A stretch of 64,000 nt of DNA, taken from Pelomyxa schiedti. Lineage: Eukaryota > Evosea > Pelobiontida > Pelomyxidae. The translations under genes and the position numbers were made by a program. The stretch is taken from the NCBI GenBank assembly GCA_020536535.1, contig JAHLWZ010000666.1, forward strand, positions 1 to 64,000, given 5' to 3'. Shown here piece by piece: positions 1 through 13,300 of the stretch; the stretch's first letter is position 1, and the number at the start of each line of letters is the position of its first letter. The notes below the pieces were generated by a model. The model was not told the origin of the DNA and made no database searches. It saw nothing but the letters and a program-made list of their open reading frames with translations.

Positions 1-633
1 ATTGTGGATTACACCCATCAAGGAGAGGCACCGATTTTCCCATATGCATCTGTGCTAAGCAACTCGTAGGTGCAATCACGCTTTGGGCTCTGGGCTGAGA
101 GTCAGATCAATCAGGTTTGTTTGCAGTTAGACCACTGTAGAAAACCTCAAGGCAGTGACCAGACGCGATTTCCACCAATTTGTAGAATCAAAGGCACCGA
201 ATCGCCCACAGCACGCTCAACCAAGACATCACACCGGCACTACCCACAAACTCTTACCCCCTTCCTCTACACTATCCAATGTACTTGTGGTTATACGGGT
301 TGTTCAATCCTAAGAACAGCTAAAAACAACGACTTTTCCACAATTTTTTGCCTTTTTGTAAACCACTTATCATGGACAAACACACTGTATGTGCCTCTGA
401 AACACAAGAACCACAAAATTCGAAGACCACAACACAGAAAATCAGTTTTTTTACAGTGGTTGTGGAATTTGAATGAAAGAAACACCCTGACATTGATACA
501 GGGACAAACGGCTCCGCTCATTACATTCTGCTCTTATGACATGTAATGAAATGGATGGCTAGGCGGAAATAAATAAAACAGTAAACACTGGAAGTGGGTG
601 AACCAAGATGGATGTAGATTGTGTAAGTAGAAT
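1..633. other. Window edge, no supported gene
   Basis: I see no convincing gene here. The open frames are short, compositionally ordinary and mostly begin at non-ATG codons. The stretch could be the 3' side or an intergenic part of a gene outside the window. Confidence 0.5.
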
Positions 634-1148
634 TCAAAGCATATTTTGGGTGAAGCGAATAGCCGGAAAGGGCGTCTCTGGTTGTTGACTCGGAAACAGT
701 AACTTGAGAACATTTGATGCTCGTATTGGCAGAAATTCCCAAAGAATTTTGTGGTAATAGAATGATTGGTGGCCTTGGTGGTTTAGCCACAAGTTCCAGT
801 CAATACCAACTTTTGTATTTGCTTGGGGAGAGCGGATGTTTCCAAGTGATAGTGAAAGCGGAAATACCCGTTTCCCCCGTGTAGCTTCTGCCAGCACCTT
901 TGATGGGGAATCGGAGCATGCACGCATTCCTTCTCGCCTTTGAGGGGGCTGTACCCTGCGCTGACGTGAGTGACAGCATCCAATGGGACCACCAACCACA
1001 TAACACAAACAAACACTGGCATACCTGCAATGCATTGGCTGGTGTATCTATGCAATGACTGAGAGTGTGTGACTGTTGACCGGGCGTATGCCTTCGCGTC
1101 AAGCAGTGCCACTACCATACAGATGCTCTTGGAGGCAAAGGTGTTCAT
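634..1148 (-). CDS. Hypothetical protein, weak prediction
   Basis: Two overlapping minus-strand frames are open here. One starts at an ATG at 1148 (residues MNTFASKS) and runs 121 codons; the other is open for 133 codons down to 634. A short intron near 990-1080 could join them. No domain is recognised and there is no membrane segment or strong bias. The orientation matches the next three genes, which is why it is listed. It may equally be non-coding sequence behind the kinase gene. Confidence 0.2.
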
Positions 1149-1469
1149 CTACCACAACCATCAGGTACTCCTTCACTGCCAAACACCCACTCATATTGCA
1201 ATCGTTTTTTCGGAGCAGCGACGGGGGAAAAAAAAACGGACGAAGGCATTGGCGCAACACCTCCTCGTGTCTTTCGCTCCCAACTTAGTCACTTCTCGAT
1301 AACGAGTGGAAAAACCCCGGACGATGGAAGGTGTGGCGCAAGTGTGCAGACGTTGGCAGTTTCTGTGGTTAGTAGTTGCTTTTCGGAACCACACGATGTG
1401 GAAAGGAAGGTAAGGACTATAAAAGCGCTAGAATCTGCTATTGTAGAACTTCTGTGACACGGGGTTATT
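1149..1469. other. Spacer downstream of kinase gene
   Basis: Nothing recognisable. It would hold the 3' untranslated region of the kinase gene and the upstream part of the weak gene before it. Confidence 0.4.
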
Positions 1470-2976
1470 TTATAACAAAACAAATTTCTTTTTATAACAA
1501 CTTTTTGTACAAAATAATGCCTTAGTCGACACGGTCCATACTGCTTTCTTTTTCCTAAAGGTATTGGATTGGTACTCGGCATTGTGTGTGGGATACATAC
1601 AGTAATGTACTTGTAAAATGAATTCTGTTGGTCCAGAAAGGTTAGCTCTGTATACAAAGGTTCGCTCGAGGCAGACTGTGAGAACCAGCTGTGGGCCAAA
1701 CAATCACCTAGAACGAGATTCAGTAACCTTCCAAGACCTTGAGTAATGAAACCTGCAGTGGGACGATCGTCGGGTGACACAGTTAACATATATGAAACAA
1801 GGTCTTGTGCTGCAGGAGACACATGACCAAATAGACTGTCAGGAAAATAGAGCTTCCCTGATGTTATCCGCCGGAGTGTCTCTTCCAGAGTGTCTCTTTA
1901 GAGGTGCTTCAGATGAACCCAGGTGCAAAAAAGACATACGCATCAAAAGGCATATATCCACTAAGCATTACATACAATAATACTCCAGCTGACCTACAGC
2001 CAACTTAGAATTTCATTCAGAATTTAATTCAAGAGGGTGCACGTAAGGTACCATATGTCACACTTGTTGTCATATTCCCCTCCTTGGAACACCTGCTCAG
2101 AAGTTGATATAAATTCATTGGACTTCATTTACCTCAGGTGCAACATATGATGGCGTACCACATGGAGTGACCACAGAGGGTTCCATAACAGAATCAGTAG
2201 CTATGTGAAGTTACATAAATTCGAAGGCAATGGGTACAGTATACCAAGTCCAAAATCTGTTATTTTTATGTGCAACCCCTGTGAGTGTGTAAATTGAGTG
2301 TTTCTGGAAAAAAGGTTGTACCGTGTCATCCACACAGAGTAAGTTTTCTGGCTTTTAAAGAGTTATTTATAGGGTATGTTTAAAAAGACATGGTAATACT
2401 TTTAGGTCCTGAAATATATTAGCACAGAAGGAAAAAAAAACTCACTGAATTCTACCCGGTGAATGATTCCATTACTGTGCATATAGTCTACTGCCTCGAG
2501 AACTTGTCTAAGTACACATTGAGCCTCTTCCTCAGAGAAAGAGCCTGTGGCAGATATTCTGCGCCAGAGTTCCCCACCCGATACAAGCTCGATGACCATG
2601 TATACACATTGATCGGTTTCAAAACTTTTGTACAATTAGAGGAAACATAATACCGCCTACATACACGTCTCTTAAGTGCACAATGTTGGGGTGTGTCAGC
2701 TTTCTCAGAATAATCATTTCTCTGGTCAATTTAGGATTTTCATAGGAAATGTCAACTGTGACCTTCTTAGAAGTCTCATGGTCTCTGGTCTAAGTGAGTT
2801 CTTCTGCAATTTCTTGATAGCAACAAACTCTCCTGTAGCCTTATGGACTCCTTTGTGTACTACACTGAATGTACCCCTACCCAACATTGTGGGGAGAACC
2901 TGTGCTTCTATTTATTCATCTTAATTATAAATGAAATGGGTACTTCGTAGTGATCTTCCAGTCTTCCTTCTGACAT
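1470..2976 (-). CDS. CaMK-type Ser/Thr protein kinase
   Basis: A Ser/Thr kinase of the CaMK/CDPK-like group, read across about eight short introns. The start at 2976 gives MSEGRLEDHYE, then a 44-nt intron leads in phase to the glycine loop GRGTFSVVHKG and the ATP lysine in FVAIKKL. Further motifs in order are a hinge with VIELVSGGELW (about 2590), the catalytic loop HRDLKPENLL split by a 48-nt intron (about 2470-2350), the magnesium-binding DFG (about 2240), CGTPSYVAPE (about 2130), DIWSAGVLLYVMLSGY, and SPDDRPTA followed by HSWF. All catalytic residues are present, so it should be active. The C-terminal tail is short and Lys-rich, and no calmodulin-binding or EF-hand segment is obvious. The stop lies at 1470-1472. 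Only 63 nt separate the start from the stop of the flavodoxin-like gene upstream. The group assignment is from the general pattern; the exact subfamily is not resolved. Confidence 0.9.
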
Positions 2977-3039
2977 ATAGGATGGTAAACTAGTGGGGGG
3001 TGTCCCAGGGTCTTGTGTCTTGATATCGAAATAGGTCAA

Positions 3040-3975
3040 TTAAAAAACAGTAAGAGTTTCACTGACAAAGAAATCCATCTTCTTTGGGGTCCACGTGTCT
3101 GCATTACGGGAAAGAACACAAAGAGTAGACACAGGAAAAACTCCCATGATATCTGTAATATCTGTAAAGAGATCACTCGCACCAGAAGTCCAGGTTGTAG
3201 TGAAAAAATGGAAGGCCTGGCACTGTTAGATATACATTAGGAACCTTCTACATACTTTCTTTGCTGCGTGCATTAAAAACTTATCTCTGTGTGCTACAAG
3301 CCACGACCTGCATGGAGCTGGCAGGTGATTTGCCTTGGGAAGTTAGATCTTTGCTAAAAGAAGAGAATTTACATAGACTGGGGCTCCAATGTAGATGGTG
3401 GTGTAGGTCTCAAGATGAGACCAACCGCCTGTAGAAGCTGTGTTTTCTGCCAGCGCGTCAATTACTGATTGTTCTTCCACACGCGAAGAAGACGTAGTTG
3501 TATGCGTATTTACAGTGCACTTATTGGCGTCAACTGGGTCACCAGATGGAGTGATTCTCTCTGCCACAGGAACATTGGTTACTTTGAACTTGGCCCTGTA
3601 GCACATCTTCAAAAACTGAAGTTTGCCGATACTTGACTCTCTTTCGAGAGCGCTGTCTTCGGCCCCGGGCATAACAACAGCGGGAAGTACATCGACACTG
3701 GTGGAAGGAGGAGGAACGAGGGTAGTACTACTACTGGTAGTTGTTGTCGTCGCACTAGTGGGGGATCTGCTCTTGGATGCCTTTTTCTTGCCGCTCTTTT
3801 CTTTCTTGGGTTTCTTTTCGGGTGTGCTCTCCAAGATCTCAAGTAGGTCCGCACAAATAAACGCGGCGATCTTCCTCCCTATCAAACGAGTAGTTCCTCC
3901 ATGCGAATATACAACAACGAGTTTATGTGATTTAATAGGTGGTTCGACTGAGGAAGCGGTATGGCTGCTCGTCAT
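3040..3975 (-). CDS. Flavodoxin-like fold protein
   Basis: The reading starts at an ATG at 3975. An N-terminal strand KLVVVYSHGG is followed by TTRLIGRKIAAF, in the position of the FMN-phosphate loop of flavodoxin-like proteins, then ADLLEI. A low-complexity Lys/Ser/Thr/Pro insert of about 60 residues follows. The fold resumes at TIYIGAPVY, the usual third-strand signature of the flavodoxin / menaquinone-dependent protoporphyrinogen oxidase type. Two 39-nt introns restore a single frame to the stop at 3040: one just after GAPVY, and one with donor GTATGT about 100 nt further on. The C-terminal exon contains FHFFTTTWTSGA. A flavin redox role is likely from the fold; the substrate is unknown. 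The insert after the first helix is unusual for this small fold. Confidence 0.7.
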
Positions 3976-4313
3976 CCTTGGGTTGGTGGGGTTATTTATT
4001 TATTTTTTATAATGAGTTTTCTTTACCAGATCCCGAGCCCCATGTTTAAAACATGCGTCGAAACGAAACCTAAGAAAAAATGCCTAATTGTTGCTTACTC
4101 GAAGAATCCAGATCCAGATTTGTGCGGTATTCATTACCAAAATGGCGGGCCGAGATAGACAGATGGAAGAAAATACAATTCGCCAAACAGTTTTTCTGGA
4201 GACTGCAGAACTTTTTTTTTTACACGACAGTGAAAAGATACGAACACGCAGTGACGAGAAGAGCGAAACGAGACCATCGTCTCACACCCAGGATACAGCG
4301 GAACCCAGCAAGA
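3976..4313. other. Spacer between flavodoxin-like and DOCK genes
   Basis: Purine-rich and A-rich stretches, no supported gene. It should hold the promoter of the flavodoxin-like gene and the 3' end of the DOCK gene. Confidence 0.5.
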
Positions 4314-7300
4314 TCAAGGAAGGCCACCAGGGAGCGTGGTAGTGGAGGAAGTCAGCTCAGCGCTCCCGCTGTTGGAAGTGCGCCTGTGCCTGGTGCTGCG
4401 GCCGCCGCCGCCGGCTGAGCTCCCGCTGGCACTCCCGCTGCCGCTGCCGCTGCCCCCGCCGCTGCCGCCAGAGTTGGTGGAGCTGGTGCTGCCGCTGTTG
4501 CCGCCGCCGCCGGGGAGCGAGGGGAAGGAGGGCACCTTGGCGCTGGACGCGGTGGAGAGCGGCGGGGTGGGCGATGGGCTGACGGTGGCGCCGCCGCCGC
4601 CGGGGGTGCTGGGGGGTGTGGGGGACTGCGGGGAGGAGGAGGAGGGCGCGCCGATGCCGCTGGTGGAGGAGGAGAGCGAGGAGGCGGGGCCCAGGCCGGG
4701 GGTGGGCGAGGGCGAGGGTGACGTGGGGGTGGTGGTGGTGGGCTCGAAGGACACGCAGGTGGCCTCTTTGATGTAGTCGACTATCTTGTTCTCCAGTTGC
4801 GCGAATCCTTCTTCAAGGGATTTGTGGAATGCTATCTGATTGTCGCTGATATTGTTATTATTGAATTCCTGGTTTTGGGTGTTGAGACGAAAGATAGGCA
4901 ACAAAGAAAGGGTACCAGGGCATTTCGACAGACAGCCAAGAAATCCTGCATGTTTTAGGGACAAAACAACTTCCTATGGGGAAATACCTGTAGGACAGAA
5001 GCGAGTTTGGCTATGGATTTGCTAGCAAAAGTGTTGGAAGGTGGAAATGCTTTGAGAATTTCAATAATGCCACCGTTTACCTCTTATAATAGAGAACGTC
5101 ATAAATGCCAAGGAGACTGGTAGCTTACGTGGAAGTACACTTCCGGATAAAAGGCTTTGTAATGAACCAAGTCTTGGGGAGGGGTTGTGCCCTGCAAAGA
5201 CCATCTCCTTATTCTTCTGTAATTCCTCCGATATAACAGCTACTCGATGACGAAGATTTTCAATAATATTTTCGATTGGGGTTACAGTTATCTGCAATGA
5301 ATTACCATGACTTCCCAAGAACTAACTAGAATGTGAACCTCCTCCGTCGAGACAACTTTTTGCCTGGTGAGAACCCATGGGAAAGCATGTTCAGTCTGCA
5401 AAATTATTTTTTTCTTCCACTGTTTACCACATTCCCCTTCAGCTTGTGACTTTCCAAATTCTGTAAATGGAATTTCAAGCATAAACTTATCTGTAGTAAT
5501 CAGTTTGAAAAGCATTTGGTTCTGGATCTCTCACTTGTTATAATCCCCCTACAAAAGTGAGGCTGCTCCTTTAACTGCTGATCATCCCAGTACGGTTTTA
5601 AAGCGGTAACTTGGTAGGATGTTTTATTAAGGTTTGGTTCTGTAGTAGAATCAAGTTTCACTGCCTCAGGCCCAAGATTTTTCTTTGTTAAGAACAAGTT
5701 ACAACCAATGTAGTTGCAGTTGAAATAAAACCTGAAATCTTTGGGTGAGAGCATATAATTTTTCTGACGGTTTTTCTTTATAAATACAACTTTCTCCACT
5801 GTCTTTCACGGAATTACCGTACAGTGTGATACGCCAATAATTATCCAATATTCTTCCTTGACCCTGTGGGACTTAGAGAAGTTTACAGTTGATAACACTC
5901 ACCTTTGTTGCTAGTGTATCATACAACCCGAAAAGTGTTCTGTGTGTTTCAGACAGCTCACGGTGCATGCTTCTTACTTGGAAAAGTGGTATAAGGATTT
6001 CATGTAAAGTGCAACAGCTCTCGTACAACTCGGCCTGTATGAAATGTAAGGCCTTTCGCAGAAAAAGCAAGCCTTACTTGTTCAAACATTTTAATTGCTT
6101 CCTTGACAGAATCAGTGAACTTTTTTTCTGAAAAATCTGATCCCAGAACGCCATCATGAGACTCGCTCTCTGCCAGAGCCTTACTTGAACAAAGTACTTC
6201 TAAGGCGGTAATATCAACAGGAGGTAACTGGGGCTTAATGATTTTGTGTATTGTAAGTGCTATCTGACAGTGGCAGACAGCTGATTCCGCAAAGTTTCGC
6301 TCCTTAGAGTGAATTAAATCAAGAGAAGAATGGGTCTTGAGTAACTACCTTCGCGTGTTCAACAGCAAGCTTGCGGAGCCAACTGATATGCAACGGGGGG
6401 TTATTGAGATAACTCTGTGCGAGCTCATAGAAAAGCTTTTGCTTCTCAGCAGGCTCGGCATTTTCTTTTTCGAGTTGTGTGAGCTTGAAAAAGTTGAGTC
6501 ACACCGACGAGTTTAGATGCAAAATACTTGATTGTTATGATTTAGAATTTGTGTGAGATGACTGCGAAGCTCAGAAATGCTCTTAGAGAATTTGTCTCTT
6601 CTTGAAGAATCGAATTGGAGAAAACTATCCTTCAGTGAACCATGTAACATAGCAAAAATTCGTCTCTGAATTTGGGTAAAAAATGAGTGCTGTGGGAATG
6701 ACACACTTTATTGGGTTCTGCTTGTGGTTTCTGGGGTGAAAGTTCAAGCAACTTCCTGCGGACTTGCTGCAATTTACCCTCTACATCCTAAGTGAAAAGT
6801 GAATGAGAAGGGGGGAATAGAATTGAATGAGAATGACTTGAAGAGAAGCAGCACAGTATTTGGAATAAAAAGGGACTTGGTTGGCTATTAGCTTGTCCCG
6901 CATTTTTTGTACTTGCTGGAAGTCAGACAGAAGGTTCTGTAGAACAGTTGGGATTGTCTTTTGCGACGCCTGAGGAATGTTAATGAAACAGAATCGAAGT
7001 GGAACAAAATGCATACATATAATTGAGAGCTTTCCATATGTTCATTAAGAGAGGTGTTCAATTCATTTAAACAAGCGGCATATCCCTTACGCATTTCCTC
7101 ATATTCTTGCAAAAAATGTGAGATGATAAAGGAAAGATTGGAGAGTACTTTTTTGGTCGGAAGCCTGTACATCAAGAGCGCGTCTTCTGTCATTCAGAAG
7201 CTGGAGTACAGTGAGCCAAGATTTCTGGATGGTGTCCAATGGAACGGGTAATAGGGCAGGTCGACCAAGAGCAATCTTTTTCATGAATCACCATTCTGGT

Positions 7301-10300
7301 AGAAGGTAAATAAAACAACCCTAATTTGTTCAGAGCGTTTGAGAGTAAGATCTTTAACGTGAGCATTCTTTTCAAGTTTTTCAGAAATAGTTTTCAGCTC
7401 GTCCCTAAGAGCCTGGTTGTGGACTAAGGGGTTGGCAATCTCAAATTAAAGCTTCTACTTGGGTATCCTCTTCTGTGAAAGCATTAAACGGGGCTGTCAC
7501 TTGTTCGTCAGTGCTCTGGGTTAGGCAATAGAATTGCTTCCAGTCTTATGTGAAAACAAAGGAAAATGTAGATATGAGTACCATAGAGTCTATGCAAAAA
7601 TCAGCTTCTTGTTGTTCTAGTGCTATTCGAGCCTCCCGCTCAGATGCCTTGAACTATTAAATCTTTTTTGTATGTAGTGTTGATCCACACCAATAAAGAC
7701 TCTTTGTGATGCAACTCTTTTTGCATTCGGACAACTTCAATTGCCGATTGGAGTAAACCCTGCGTTGCCTGCCATCTTCGGCACTTTTTATTGTGTCAAA
7801 GCTGAAGTTACTTTTTTATTTGGGTACCGGTGCTGGTAAGTCAATTGTTGTATCACTGTGAAGCGACTGTACTTCTCGTTGTTGAATATCTCCTTCGCCA
7901 GAAAATTTATGCAGTAACGTGTACTGTACATTTGGATCCGTGGCTTTACAAAGAGCTGATTGCTGAGTTTTGACAAATTTTTCGAATTCAACGCAAGCTG
8001 CTTGGTATTCTTTCATCTTGGCCTCTTTCTCTTCAGAGTTCTCTTTTAGGAAGATAAACCCCCTCAGATTTTACACACCAATGTGAAGCTGAATCTCAGA
8101 ATTTAAGTACTGTTTTAACTGTAAAAAACTGCCAGATACATGAGAATAGACAGTATTAAGGTCCTGCACCTCTATTACGAGGATACGTCAAAAGTGTAAG
8201 ATACCTGTAGAGTGGCGAGAGATGTTCGTCCAATACTAAGCTGCTGTAATTTAGAGGCAGTGAGTTGCAAACCAGTGAGTTTTGGCACAAAAGTGGATGT
8301 AAGAGCGGATTCCTTTACTTCAACTTGTTTGAGGAAGCCCTGTTGCGAGGTGACAAATTGTTTGGAGGGGAAATTACCTTGATTTCGGAATGTTCTGTAG
8401 GGATCTGCCAGCAAGACATTTCCATAATAGTGTTGTACAATATCTTAAAGTGTTCTTTAGCTTCGGACATAAACTCGCTGTTCAGATTAACGATCTCCGT
8501 TTGCAGGGCTTTTTCTTTCTAATAGTAATGAACATCATCCAAGTGGAAACGTTTATTTGCCTGTAGTTCATCTGCCAGGTGTGGTCCGGTTTTCATTAAT
8601 GTATTCCATTGCACAGTGAATTTCTAGGTTTTTTTTTAGTTGATGGGAGCAGGAAGAAAATGCCGAATAAAAGAAAGGGGCACTAACTGAAATTCTGCTT
8701 GTAAATTTGTCCGTGTCTGACGGGAGCTTATTTGCCAGTTCCAGCAATTCATCTAGCCTACCCTTGCCTACTTCCACACCAGCAATGAGCATTTGAGTCA
8801 ATTGAAGACGAGCCTGAAACGGATAAGTAACGTACTTGAAGTCGTGTTTCTAACCTGTAAACACTCCTTCGTGTTACTAATGAAATCAATAAGTGATAAT
8901 TGCAAATTTTCCCACTTGTCAAAATACTGTGGCCGAAAAGTTAGGCAGCACAGAGATAGAAAGTTCACATACTGCACACTTGTGCTCAAAGGAGTTCAAG
9001 GTATATTTCTTTTGTATGTCCCTGTTACTTGTGAGAGGAATTTTCAAGGTGAGAATAATACTGGGCAATGTTATCCGTTTCAGGTTCTCTCCGTGCTACC
9101 ATTGCCGAGACAGTTAAATTGAGGCGTGGTTGGGTTTGGGTCTTATTTCAGTTTGTAAGTCTTTCAAGTTATGTCGTTCAGTACCCTTTTAGCCCCCGAC
9201 AATTCAGAGTCGTACTCAGCATATTGGCACAAAGCAGAAAGCACACGCTCAAAGTTGTAAGTTTTCTGTATTCAAGGTGAATGGTAGAAATTTGTTGTTG
9301 ACAAGATACTCTTTCTTTTCCATATTGGATTGCAGTGGTAATGTGAAGCGTCACTCGTGATATGTTACCAAATTCTTTGAAATTGTGCTGATTTAAGTGT
9401 TTATACTAACGATTGAACTCAGAAAACAGAAACCTTGGCAAGAAGATAAATTAGAAGTGTTGCTTGGGCCCTCATGACACTGTTGTCCATATGACAAAAC
9501 TTTACTAATTCAGTACACAGCTGATCCAAATACAATTTCTCTTTATCAAATATTATTTTCCTGTTCTTATTTAGATGCGTTGGTACACAGTACTAAACAA
9601 ACCTAAAACGAGAAACAAATGAGCGCAGGAAGGCAAAGAAATGTTTGTAAAATCTTTGGGACTGGTTGGACTGCATGAAAGCGAAAATAATTTCAAAAAC
9701 CTGGTTGCATTCATTTGATTAACTAAATTTGATTGTCTGTGTAAGAGGAAGTACTCTTTCAAGCATCAATCCCTTTTCTTGAAGTTCAGTACAAAAGTGG
9801 TTGACAAACAAATCAAGAACGTCTAAGCAGACCAGGCTTACTTCAGTGCATAGTAACTTGAGGTTGAACTCCTGTCTGTGTGTAAGCTAATGTCTGTGTC
9901 AGGTGTAACACACAGCACTAGGCCGTTCAGAACTAGCACACTTCACATTTTTTGATGTATCTTTCAAGTCTTCCAGCAAATTTCTTGACACATCAAGAGG
10001 GGAAGTCACATTCCTTGAGCGTTCTGGCTTTTCAGTCTTATCGGACTTCATCTTCAGCGGTTGGAACTGTTTGGTTGTTATCCAACAATTACGCCAGACC
10101 TCACTAGAAGTTTGGAGATACCGTATTAACAACTGATGCAGGAAATGCTGTTACTTTGAACCGTTTTGTGCCAGTGGTCGCTGCTCTGTGTGAATGACAT
10201 GCAATCAATGTGAGTCGTTTTACCTGTACTATGACTAGATTCTTCTCTTTGGATCTCAGCCAAAGAGGAATTGGTAAAGTCATTTAGTGCCGCCTCACGG

Positions 10301-13300
10301 CAAGCCTTATACAGCCTAGAAGAAGAAGCACATATAGTCTCCTGATACTTGAGAGAATGTTGGCATAAAGTAGAAGAGTTGAGAAGAAAAACCTGGAAAA
10401 ACCGAGTACACTGCAGAAGCATTGATAGGAAAATTTGAAGGGATATGACTACTTCCATTGACCACCATTTCTTCAAAGTTTCTGGACTAAAAGGGAATGA
10501 ATTGAAATTCGCTATGGACAATGTACTTGATGTATTTCAAAATCCATATGACACAAATAAAGAAGGCATGTTGCTCAAAGGGGGGAGCAGAAGAGGGAAC
10601 AGATTGAAGCCACGGATCCACTACTTTAATCCATTCTTGAGTAAGCTACCACATTATAAGATAATATGCATAGGGAAAGACTCCTACCATTCGAAGATAT
10701 GGAAAGAACATGAAGGCAATCTTCTCTTTATCAGCAGGGTTGGAGTTGAACTTCTTGTCGTGCTCGATTTTTGTGACCAGGTGGCTTAAGGAATACAAAG
10801 CCTAGAGGGAGATGAAACACTTTTACAGCATTCAGCAAACACTTACCATATAACGTAAGTTTGGTTGATAGGAAAGACTATGCAATGTTTCACATAGCAG
10901 CATTGAGACCAGTGGGTGCTGCTGCCTAAAGAAAATGGTTGAAAATTTTTGGCTGTGGAGAACAGTATAAACCGAAGTTGAGCTACAGTTAGTGCATCCA
11001 AATTTTCCAGATCTGTGGACAGTGGAAGACACAACGCAATAAAATGTTCATAATCCACCAGGAAATGCAGGAACTCGGGGGCAATGAATTGTCCAATTGC
11101 AGTGTCTGATATGGCTGTGAATCTCTACAATCGAGGGGGGGAAAAAACCTTTGGGGTTTATTTCAGTTTTGGGGGGGCTGTTTTCAGGGTTTGGAGTGGC
11201 AGGAAAAAGATTGTCTAAGAATGACTGTGCCTGGAAACATGTCATGATTTTATTTGGGGTAAAGAGGGGGTAACCATATCAATCACGCAACCACGATGGA
11301 AAACGCTGAGTAAATCTCGCAGGAATAATGCCAGATTGGATGGAATGGCAGCAATTCCAGCAATCTCATTCCTTTCCCAATATTAGTACTGGGGATGTCC
11401 TAAGAACAAAGAACCTTATTATACTGTTTCGAATATGTTTGCCTAAGGAAGGGGCAAGGTCTTTGGAGAGAAGGGTAGCAAACTTTTGGTAGTGTTCCCC
11501 AGTGAGCCAAGTTAGCCGAGTGCGAACTTGAAAAATTAGAGAACATTATAAGTATGCATGAGCAACCATTCAAGTGACCAGCTTCTTTCAGATGTATGGT
11601 CAAAGACTTGGAAATAATATCGAAAACAAACCAACTGTTTGTGTACAGCAACTCGGAAGGCACACTTTTCTTTGGAATTTTATTTGGGAATCAATGGAAG
11701 AAAAGTACTACTTCAGGGGGTGCTTTCAATAAAGATGTATAAGCTTTGGCTAATCCTTGAAACACTTCTTTGTCTGTACCTCTACATTATTCAAGTGAAT
11801 GCAAGGAGGGGAGGTGATACCGTCTCCTCGCAGGTTGTCGAAGTGCTTTTTTACATATTCCAAGAGCTTTGGAACTCTTGGATTTGTGGAGTGGTCTTTA
11901 GAATATCCCAGTTGATCATGTTTAAATCTAGAGTTGGTTTTGACAGATGCACACTACATTTCTACATACTCGGCTAAAAAGAGGAAGAGAAATTTAATTG
12001 CTGCTAATGCAACATCTTCTTCTGAGGTGCACCTGATGTTACCTTACTCAATGAAGGGCAAAGGCTTGGAGAGATACATAATGTGAAAGAGCTGCTTAAA
12101 AATAACCGCAAAGAACTGTTTGCAGAAATCAATAAATGTGGGAAGCTTCTCTGTGAGCTTTGACAAATTAGTGAACAAAAACATTAATGAAAAAGGGATA
12201 CAGAATGTAGAGCGGTCAGTGTTGGGGGTTCATACAAAAGTAGCCTCAAAGATTGATTTTGGGCATATAAAGAGGACACCATTTTTATTCTAACATTAAA
12301 GAGTTGCTTCTCCTTGGTACTGGCATCAGTCATCTGTGCACTGGCCTCCTAAAAGAGGGTCAATCGGCCAAAAAATAAAGGAAAAAGGAATGTAAACGTG
12401 CCCGCCACAATTTTAAGTAACCACTTGGAGGTCTTCCACCAACAACTTTGAGAGCGTGATCCTCGATTGGTGTAAGGGTACTTTGATCATTAGACTAATT
12501 GTAAAGCGAACTTGTAAACCTTAGCTCGTCAACTAATTGTAGAACAGAATAACACTCAGTATGCACGAGACGTGAGTCAGTCTGTCAAAAGTTGACACTT
12601 GAACTCAAAGAAAAAGGAAATTTTCTACCTCAGCATTAACAGGGATCATTTTAAAAACAAATAGCACATGCAACTTCTTTGTTAAGGGGAAGGGTAGCCG
12701 AGCTTTCATTTCATCCTATTTTTAGTTTTGGAAAAAAAAAGAAAAAGGAAAATCAAAAAAGGTAAAAAGGGGTACAATGTATGTTGGTGCCCGACTGTGG
12801 AATACTACTGAGGCAGATTGATACTTATGAAAAAGTTTACAGTTACTTCGACCATAAAAGGCTTCAAAGGTATCTTCCTAAAGTTTGGTGACAAGTTGTA
12901 GACTGGGCTCATTTTAAACATACACCATCAAGATTTTCTGTGTCGTGGTTTCGCAAGTAAGCAGTTATACAAACATTGATGTGCTTTTTTTCTTTTCCAA
13001 GAATGAGCTAAACGAGGAGATGTTAACTCCAGAAAAATAAAGACTTGTGAGTAACACACATTTTCTGGGTAGAGGTAGATGTTGTGAACGGGGCTTACAA
13101 AATCACTGCTAGAAAAGCATTGAATTTGTCTAATTGGTTTCAATGGAGATGTTGCCCCTCTCAAGCTCATAGTCATAGAGGGACCCCCAGATATCTAGGA
13201 TAGGCATTAAACAGTGTTTCTACAGGGAGGTAACAAACTCTAGAGTCCCGTAGTATCTTGGAGTAATCAAGAATCCTAAAGCTTGGATCATAGACAGGGT

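Noticed and set aside
70-546. Plus-strand open frame of 158 codons at the window edge
   Set aside because: It starts at GTG, has no recognisable domain and shows no exon-like features.
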